Assembly: GCA_003158365.1 (NCBI GenBank)
Contig: PMIW01000218.1
Coordinates: 1 to 6,522, forward strand
Direction of reading: 5' to 3'
Source of the DNA: Ignavibacteriota bacterium
GTDB lineage: Bacteria > Bacteroidota > Ignavibacteria > Tepidaquicellales > Tepidaquicellaceae
DNA: 6,522 nucleotides
The position numbers and the translations under genes were made by a program. Position 1 is the first letter of the stretch. Each line of letters begins with the position of its first letter. This document shows, piece after piece, positions 1 to 5,250 of the stretch. Below the pieces are notes generated by a model that had not been told where the DNA came from, ran no database searches, and saw only the letters and a program-made list of their open reading frames with translations.

Positions 1-106
1 CACGCCAATAAGAAATGAATGTGAACATTACAGTCGTTAAGACTATAACTTTCGTTGTTTTGGAACTTAAACCGCTGCCTTTAGTTAGCGATGAATCTGC
101 ATCCAT
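1..106 (-). CDS. N-terminal fragment of a membrane protein, possibly an APC-family amino acid permease
   Basis: This is an open minus-strand frame from an ATG at 106-104 to the left edge, giving 35 codons with no stop. The peptide starts with a polar, Ser/Thr/Lys-rich cytoplasmic tail (residues 1-19), then turns hydrophobic at V20 (V-I-V-L-T-T-V-M-F-T-F-I-S-Y-W-R), as expected for the first membrane entry of a transporter. From memory, a T-F-I-S-[FY]-W-R stretch at this place occurs in a group of APC-superfamily amino acid permeases. That is recall on a short fragment, so the family is tentative. It lies downstream of the PpiD-like gene in the same direction, but a strong terminator separates them, so it probably has its own promoter. 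No Shine-Dalgarno sequence is visible before the ATG; the leader is almost pure A/T. Confidence 0.6.
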   Translation of the reverse strand, partial: MDADSSLTKGSGLSSKTTKVIVLTTVMFTFISYWR

Positions 107-137
107 TATATTTATACAAAAAAATCTATTTTGATAT

Positions 138-193
138 AAAAAAAATCCATTATAAATTCAGCATATATATATGCTTTAATATAACGGATTTTT
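138..193 (-). terminator. Rho-independent terminator after the PpiD-like gene
   Basis: Read on the minus strand, it starts 9 bases after the stop codon. Arms at 193-180 and 154-141 form a 14-pair stem (AAAAATCCGTTATA with TATAATGGATTTTT). The only non-Watson-Crick pair is position 185 with 149, which is G-U in minus-strand RNA but A-C in plus-strand RNA, so the structure favours the minus strand. Inside, a palindrome at 160-175 (AGCATATATATATGCT) adds an upper stem beyond a small internal loop. A run of eight U follows (145-138), partly shared with the stem base. Confidence 0.85.
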
Positions 194-201
194 ATTTAAA
201 A

Positions 202-2379
202 TTAGTTTAACAATCTATCTCTGTTATCTTCAATGTCTGCGGTATTTTGCAGGTTTTGCATCCATTCCTGAACAGCTGACTGCTGTTTAGTAGTTAACAT
301 TTGTTTTCTTATATCCTGCTGCTTTGCAAGATAATCCTGTTCGTTATAAGGAGTAATCCAGTTTACTTTTACAATATAAATTCCCCTGTCACCCTTAATC
401 GGTAATGAAACTTCCCCTGCTTTCATTTTGAAAATTGCATTTATCACTTTAAAATCAGCACCTATTTTAGGATCCGGTTTGCTCATCGAAACTGTATCTG
501 CCGATTCAACTTTATATTGAGGATAAGCTGAGTTAACCGATGACAAATCATTATTCTGAATTTTTCCTTTAAGTTCATTAGCAGTCTGCATTATTACTTC
601 AAATCTTTTCTTCATCTGCAATTTTGGTTTTATCATCTGAACCTTTACAGAATCAAAGTTTTTATATCCTTCGGATATTTTCTGAATGACCTGATATACT
701 CCATATCCTCCCTGAATTTTCAAAGGTCCATAAACTTTATCAATACTGCTTTCAAGGCCGAATTTAACAAGCCCTGCATTTTGACCTGCACCAGGAATAT
801 AGCTATTCTTGGAAACTTCAGGAGTAACCGATACATTTAACATATGATTTTTTGCAAGCGAGTCAAGCGTAAGTTTCTTGCCTGCATTACAAGATAAGAA
901 TGAACCCTGTCCGCTTTCGAGTTCTTTTATAAAATCGGCTGCTTTTTTCCTTGCAATATCTTTAGTCCTTGTACTTGCCGTTACGGGTTTTTTTAATTCT
1001 GCAATTTTGAATTCCTTTTTGGATTTTGCTTTAATTTTCAATATATGATAACCGAATTGTGTTTTAACGGGTCCGACTATGTCACCAGGATTTCCGTTTA
1101 ATGCCGCATCTTCAAATTCCTTTACCATAGCACCTTTAGTAAACCATCCTAAATCACCGTTATTTTGTTTTGCTGAAGGATCTTCGGATATTTCGCCTGC
1201 AAGTTTTTCAAAATTTTCACCTTTTTTTACTCGGGCAAGGATTTCTTCTGCTTTTTTCTTAGCTCCGGCAGTATCGGTTCCAAAGTTAACCAATATATGA
1301 GCTGCATTTACATATGTCTCGTCACCTTCTTTAGAATCAAGCAATTTAACGACTTTATATGCATCCTGGTCAATGATTAAATTTGAAACTGAATCTTTTG
1401 AAGCGCCGAAAAGGAAATTCAGAACACCTTTTCCAAGGGTATTTGGTTTCTGAAATTCTGAATTGAAAGGAGCTGATGATTCATCATTTATTATTTTGAT
1501 GAGTGAAGAATCTTCAATAGTGGAATTTTTTAATTGTTTAATGTATCCTTCGAGTAATTTGCCTACATTCAAGGAATCATCCGCTGTAGCAATATCTGGA
1601 AATACTACATATTTAAATTTGATTGCTTCTTCCTGTTTAAAATCATCTCTATTCTCATCATAGTATTTTTTCATTTCATCATTGGAAATTTGCAGTAAAT
1701 TAGAATCAATTATTGTATTCGGATCCAGCATCAAATAACTTATTCCTGCTTTCAGATTATCATCTTTGTACTTTTGCAAAACGTCACCTTCGGAAACAGA
1801 CACGGATGCAGCAACCAAAGAATTTATTTTATTATCCTGCAATATTTTTCTTAAATATTGTTCAATCTCTACCCATTTTGATTTATTTTCCGGTGCCTGG
1901 ATTGCCATTTGCAAATAATCCGGATGGAAAACGCCCAATGAATCGACAAAATTATTTCTTAACCAGTCAGGTAATGATTCCGGTTCATTAAAAACCCAGT
2001 TTAAAACTTCCTGGTCTGATACCGAAATCCCGAGCCTTTTCATTTCCTGGTCCTTCAAAGCCTGCTGTACCATATAATTCCAAACCTGTTCTTTTAGCTG
2101 CTGATAAGTTTGCTCATCGATTTCTTTTCCTTTATTCTGTTCTTTCGTTTGTTCAACCTGTCTTTGCAGCATAGATTCGTACTCTTTGTACTGCAGTTCG
2201 ACACCATTGACTTTTCCAAAAACAACCTGCTGTGTGCCTCGTAATCCAAGATAATTCATACCCCATTCAAAAATTATAGTACCAAGAAACGCAATTATGA
2301 GTATAATGATGATAAGAGGCATCTTATCTCTCATTTTATTCATTATTCCGGTATTGTGTTTCGCCTTTGGCTTATCCAT
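202..2379 (-). CDS. ppiD: PpiD/SurA-type membrane-anchored periplasmic peptidyl-prolyl cis-trans isomerase
   Basis: This 725-residue protein matches the PpiD layout: a short Lys-rich cytoplasmic N-terminus, one membrane anchor (about residues 21-38) and a large periplasmic part. A SurA-type chaperone region begins at F-G-K-V-N-G (54-59) and spans about 50-190. One well-kept parvulin domain covers about 356-451, with H-I-L-V at 361-364, N-G-D-L-G-W-F at 407-413, M418/F422 in the proline pocket and F-G-Y-H-I-L at 442-447. H361, D400 and H445 align with the two His and the Cys/Asp position of Pin1-type enzymes, so activity is plausible; E. coli PpiD has a degenerate domain and acts mainly as a chaperone. 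Expected role: folding proteins emerging from the Sec translocon. It is longer than E. coli PpiD (623 residues); the extra C-terminal part holds parvulin-like strands. The ATG at 2379 is chosen because an AAAGGAG lies upstream; Met13, Met16 and Met20 are alternatives without a good site. Confidence 0.93.
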   Translation of the reverse strand: MDKPKAKHNTGIMNKMRDKMPLIIIILIIAFLGTIIFEWGMNYLGLRGTQQVVFGKVNGVELQYKEYESMLQRQVEQTKEQNKGKEIDEQTYQQLKEQVWNYMVQQALKDQEMKRLGISVSDQEVLNWVFNEPESLPDWLRNNFVDSLGVFHPDYLQMAIQAPENKSKWVEIEQYLRKILQDNKINSLVAASVSVSEGDVLQKYKDDNLKAGISYLMLDPNTIIDSNLLQISNDEMKKYYDENRDDFKQEEAIKFKYVVFPDIATADDSLNVGKLLEGYIKQLKNSTIEDSSLIKIINDESSAPFNSEFQKPNTLGKGVLNFLFGASKDSVSNLIIDQDAYKVVKLLDSKEGDETYVNAAHILVNFGTDTAGAKKKAEEILARVKKGENFEKLAGEISEDPSAKQNNGDLGWFTKGAMVKEFEDAALNGNPGDIVGPVKTQFGYHILKIKAKSKKEFKIAELKKPVTASTRTKDIARKKAADFIKELESGQGSFLSCNAGKKLTLDSLAKNHMLNVSVTPEVSKNSYIPGAGQNAGLVKFGLESSIDKVYGPLKIQGGYGVYQVIQKISEGYKNFDSVKVQMIKPKLQMKKRFEVIMQTANELKGKIQNNDLSSVNSAYPQYKVESADTVSMSKPDPKIGADFKVINAIFKMKAGEVSLPIKGDRGIYIVKVNWITPYNEQDYLAKQQDIRKQMLTTKQQSAVQEWMQNLQNTADIEDNRDRLLN

Positions 2380-2392
2380 TCGTCTGTAAATA

Positions 2393-2399
2393 CTCCTTT
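2393..2399 (-). promoter_or_regulatory. Shine-Dalgarno sequence of the ppiD-like gene
   Basis: Minus-strand AAAGGAG lies 13 bases before the ATG at 2379-2377. The match to the anti-Shine-Dalgarno sequence is strong, but the spacing is longer than the usual 5-9 bases. No in-frame ATG, GTG or TTG lies between the two, so it supports the annotated start over the internal Met codons. Confidence 0.55.
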
Positions 2400-2479
2400 A
2401 AATATAAAAATGAAATTTTGATAAATTTAAACATTAAAATTAAACTTTTTATACTGTAAAATCAATGAATAATGGGGGT

Positions 2480-2522
2480 ATTTAGCAGGAATATGATTGA
2501 TTGATAAAATAACCTGCCAAAT
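2480..2522. repeat. Spaced inverted repeat in the divergent promoter region
   Basis: ATTTAGCAGG (2480-2489) is mirrored by CCTGCCAAAT (2513-2522), 9 of 10 pairs, with a 23-base spacer. The arm centres are 33 bp apart, about three helical turns, as in operators bound on one face of the DNA. In minus-strand RNA the one mismatch becomes a G-U pair, so a hairpin in a ppiD leader is also possible. Function is unknown. Confidence 0.4.
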
Positions 2523-2592
2523 TATTGTAAATAATATCTGTTATTTGGATTTAGTACGAACAATCAGGATTTTTTTTATTGTTGTTTGTTGA

Positions 2593-2598
2593 TATAAT
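2593..2598 (+). promoter_or_regulatory. Possible -10 element of the propeller gene
   Basis: A perfect TATAAT lies 37 bases before the ATG at 2636, which would put transcription start near 2605 and leave a leader of about 31 bases. The matching -35 position (about 2570-2575) is only a T run, so support is weak. In such an AT-rich region chance matches are common. Confidence 0.25.
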
Positions 2599-2635
2599 TT
2601 TTCCAATTTTAGAAATAATACTAATCAATATTTTT

Positions 2636-5170
2636 ATGAAATATTCAAAATTATTTGTCTATCTTGCACTCGCTTTTATACTTTTTCTGTTCTATTTTAT
2701 TTACGTACAAAGTATAAAGAAAAATGAAGCCGAAAAAGAAAATCCCGAAACACCTGATTACGGCTGGTTTGAGACTCAAAGAGCATATCCATTCAGTGAA
2801 ATTCCCAATGATGAACGCATTAAATCGATTGATTATGTGAAAAATTTTATGAATAAAGATGAATATTTTAAAACTGCTTCCTGGACTCTTGCAGGTCCGA
2901 TGAACGTAGAGGGAAGAATTACAACGATAGCAATCGACCCGTTAAATCCGCAGATAGTATTTGCAGGCTGTGCAAACGGAGGAGTGTGGAAATCAACGAA
3001 TTTTTGTCAGAGCTGGGTAAGTGTTTTTGATAATCAGAATACATCTTCTATAGGAGCACTTGCAATTAATCCCCTATCATCGAACATCGTATACTGCGGT
3101 TCAGGAGAAGCTAATTCACTTAGAAGTTATTATCCCGGTACGGGAATTTATAAATCAACTAACTCCGGAGTGAATTGGACTTATGTTGGTTTGCAAAATA
3201 GTTTTAGTATAGGCAATATTGCAATCAATCCTTCTAATACTAATGAACTTTATGTTGCTGCCGTCGGTTCACTGCGCCACAATAACCCCGAAAGAGGAAT
3301 TTATAAATCCACAGATGCGGGTAATACCTGGAGTCAATCCTTATACATAGCTGATTCTGTAGGTGCAATAGATGTTGCAATTGATCCTTCCAATCCTGCA
3401 AGAATTTTTGCAGCAATGTGGGAAAGGACAAGAAGAGAAAATTACGTAAAATACGGGGGTCCGAAATCTGCACTTTACATTTCGACAAATTCCGGATTGA
3501 ACTGGACTATTGTAAACGGTGGCTTTCCGTCAAATTCCGCATCACTCGGAAGAATTTCACTAGATATTGCAAAATCGAATTCTCAGATTATTTGCGCATT
3601 AATATCAAATACAGATGGGTCTTCAGGGGGAATGTATAAATCAACAGATGGCGGAGTAAACTGGACATTAATAAATTCTTCAGTTGCTTCATCTTCAAAT
3701 TATGCGTGGTTTAACAGGGTTTGCAAAATAAATCCGACCAATCCCAACCAGATTTTTTGCGGCGGACTTTATATGGAAGTTTCTGCAAATGGAGGAACAT
3801 CATTCCCTACTGTGTTTTCAGGAATACACGTTGACCATCATGCAGTTTGTTATGCACCTTCCAATTCAAGTTATATTGTAATCGGGAATGACGGGGGGAT
3901 TGACTATTCATCAAACGGAGGTTCGAGTTTTACATCAAGTCCTTCCCTTCCTGTTACGCAGTTTTATGCAGGTGATATTAGTTATCAAAATCCCGCAGTA
4001 TTGATTGGCGGGGCTCAGGATAATTCTTGCATTATGACGACAGGGAGTGTAACTACCTGGAATACTGTAACCGGTGGTGATGGTTTTTACTGCCTTATTG
4101 ATTATCAGAATCAACAATATATGTATGCTTCTTCACAAAACGGAGGTTTACTCCGTTCAACGAATGGTGGCAGCTCTTTTTTAAGTGCAACCTCAGGACT
4201 TGACCTGACATATTCAAACTGGAGCACGCCATGGATAATAGATAAAAATGACCCATCTATTCTTTATTGCGGAACTTACAAAGTTTTTAAATCGGTTAAC
4301 AGGGCTGCAAGCTGGACTGCTATAAGTCCTGACCTTGCAAAAGCACACATTGTAAATCTTGGTACAATTACAACTCTTGATGTATCCAAATCGAATCCAA
4401 ATGTTATATACACTGGAACTGATGATGCAAATATATGGGTAACTACAAATGGCGGAACAAACTGGAATTTAATTAATGCGGGTCTGCCGAACCGCTGGGT
4501 TACAAGAGTTACCATTCATCCTGACTCAGCAAATATATGTTACGTAACACTATCCGGTTATAAGGTTGATTCTACAGGTGCTCATATATTCAGAACAACC
4601 AACTATGGTACAAACTGGGTTTCCATAAGCGGAAATCTTCCTGATGCTCCGGTTAATGATGTTCTGATTGATCCGAATAATAAAAACAGGTTATATGCAG
4701 GAACGGATTACGGAGTAATGGTTTCGCAAAATTTAGGACAGTCGTGGGCTGTGCTGGGTAGTGGATTCCCGTCAACAGTACCCGTGCATGATCTGACAAT
4801 ACACGCACCGACTTCAAAGTTAGTCGCATGGACACACGGCAGAAGTGCTTTCAGTATTGATATCGGAGCGCCACAGGGGATTAATTCGCAGAGCAATCTT
4901 GCATTTGAATATAAATTATTCCAAAATTATCCGAACCCTTTTAATCCTACAACAAATATCAAATATCAGATAGCAAATAACAGTTTAGTTTCTTTGAAAG
5001 TATATGATATACTTGGAAAGGAAATTGCAACTCTGGTAAATTCGAAACAGTCACCAGGAACATATGAAGTATCTTTTGAGGGAAGCAATCTGGCATCTGG
5101 AATTTACTTTTACAAATTATCGGTTGATAATGATCAAATTTCAATAAAGAGAATGACATTACTTAAATAA
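2636..5170 (+). CDS. Secreted Asp-box (BNR/VPS10-like) beta-propeller protein with T9SS sorting domain
   Basis: This 844-residue protein begins with a Lys-containing tip and a hydrophobic stretch (about residues 6-24), a Sec signal or anchor. Residues about 80-745 are beta-propeller repeats. Twelve Asp-box motifs (S/T-x-D/N-x-G-x-x-W/F, some degenerate) start at residues 120, 174, 225, 283, 336, 383, 425, 508, 553, 603, 654 and 697. This fits two tandem propellers, as in sortilin-like and xyloglucanase-like proteins. G-R-I-T-T-I-A-I-D-P (93-102), D-H-H-A (400-403) and G-N-D-G-G (417-421) are phrases I recall from Bacteroidetes proteins labelled glycosyl hydrolase or exo-sialidase, but no sialidase RIP motif is present, so no enzyme activity is assigned. 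Residues about 758-844 are a T9SS type A sorting domain (N-Y-P-N-P-F-N-P-T-T at 764-773). The frame stays open upstream to a TTG at 2579; the ATG is preferred because it directly precedes the signal-like segment. No Shine-Dalgarno site is seen. Confidence 0.88.
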   Translation: MKYSKLFVYLALAFILFLFYFIYVQSIKKNEAEKENPETPDYGWFETQRAYPFSEIPNDERIKSIDYVKNFMNKDEYFKTASWTLAGPMNVEGRITTIAIDPLNPQIVFAGCANGGVWKSTNFCQSWVSVFDNQNTSSIGALAINPLSSNIVYCGSGEANSLRSYYPGTGIYKSTNSGVNWTYVGLQNSFSIGNIAINPSNTNELYVAAVGSLRHNNPERGIYKSTDAGNTWSQSLYIADSVGAIDVAIDPSNPARIFAAMWERTRRENYVKYGGPKSALYISTNSGLNWTIVNGGFPSNSASLGRISLDIAKSNSQIICALISNTDGSSGGMYKSTDGGVNWTLINSSVASSSNYAWFNRVCKINPTNPNQIFCGGLYMEVSANGGTSFPTVFSGIHVDHHAVCYAPSNSSYIVIGNDGGIDYSSNGGSSFTSSPSLPVTQFYAGDISYQNPAVLIGGAQDNSCIMTTGSVTTWNTVTGGDGFYCLIDYQNQQYMYASSQNGGLLRSTNGGSSFLSATSGLDLTYSNWSTPWIIDKNDPSILYCGTYKVFKSVNRAASWTAISPDLAKAHIVNLGTITTLDVSKSNPNVIYTGTDDANIWVTTNGGTNWNLINAGLPNRWVTRVTIHPDSANICYVTLSGYKVDSTGAHIFRTTNYGTNWVSISGNLPDAPVNDVLIDPNNKNRLYAGTDYGVMVSQNLGQSWAVLGSGFPSTVPVHDLTIHAPTSKLVAWTHGRSAFSIDIGAPQGINSQSNLAFEYKLFQNYPNPFNPTTNIKYQIANNSLVSLKVYDILGKEIATLVNSKQSPGTYEVSFEGSNLASGIYFYKLSVDNDQISIKRMTLLK
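4907..4966 (+). repeat. Left arm of an inverted repeat made by the two T9SS sorting-domain coding segments
   Basis: This 60-base stretch encodes the start of the sorting domain around N-Y-P-N-P-F-N-P-T-T. It matches the reverse complement of 5452-5511 at 48 of 60 positions by my ungapped count, including the 11-base identity CCTTTTAATCC. The similarity probably reflects a shared, duplicated or recombining domain. Confidence 0.7.
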
Positions 5171-5173
5171 AAA

Positions 5174-5206
5174 AAACTGCAGATGTTTATTTAACATCTG
5201 CAGTTT
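5174..5206. terminator. Bidirectional rho-independent terminator between the convergent genes
   Basis: The arms AAACTGCAGATGTT (5174-5187) and AACATCTGCAGTTT (5193-5206) form a perfect 14-bp stem with a 5-base loop (TATTT). On the plus strand it starts 3 bases after the propeller gene stop and is followed by T/A-rich sequence (TTTAATTAATTTTT). On the minus strand it lies 44 bases after the protease stop and runs into eight consecutive T (5176-5169). The A and T tracts on both sides let it end transcription from both genes. Confidence 0.9.
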
Positions 5207-5230
5207 AATTAATTTTTAATAATAAGAAAT

Positions 5231-5249
5231 ATCTGCGAAATCAGTGGAA
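5231..5249. repeat. Degenerate short tandem repeat in the convergent spacer
   Basis: ATCTGCGAA is followed directly by ATCAGTGGAA, two related units of 9-10 bases ending just before the protease stop codon. On the minus strand it reads TTCCACTGATTTCGCAGAT. I recall similar (A)ATCTGCG/ATC-G-GG strings as dispersed intergenic repeats in Bacteroidetes-group genomes; from this window only the two-unit pattern is visible. Confidence 0.4.
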
Positions 5250-5250
5250 A

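Larger units (their letters stand above)
2380..2635. other. Divergent intergenic region with the promoters of ppiD and the propeller gene
   Basis: These 256 very AT-rich bases separate two divergently read genes and must carry both promoters. No convincing coding frame or RNA gene was seen. On the minus strand a TTTACA (2460-2455) and a TATAAA (2453-2448) are present, but they cannot form one sigma-70 promoter at normal spacing. The Bacteroidetes consensus (TTTG, then TAnnTTTG) was not found intact; TATTGTTG at 2577-2584 differs by one base but lacks a well-placed upstream element. A short A/T stem lies at 2529-2546. Confidence 0.6.

Noticed and set aside
113..152. A 12-codon minus-strand frame beginning ATGGATTTT in the terminator arm
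   Set aside because: It is made of the U tract, ends quickly at a TAA and has no ribosome site.
1079..1991. Plus-strand open frames of 66-92 codons opposite the ppiD-like gene
   Set aside because: They are antisense to a well-supported coding region, with compositions that mirror its codons and no recognisable protein features.
2579..2635. An upstream TTG start adding 19 hydrophobic residues to the propeller protein
   Set aside because: The extension has no ribosome site, overlaps a possible -10 element, and would place a second hydrophobic stretch before a normal signal-like start at the ATG.
3240..5159. Several minus-strand and one plus-strand open frames of 60-82 codons inside the propeller gene
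   Set aside because: They are shadows of the repetitive propeller coding sequence, without start signals or domain features.
2636..5170. Calling the propeller protein a sialidase
   Set aside because: Asp boxes alone do not define sialidases; no F/Y-R-I-P motif or Arg triad could be identified.
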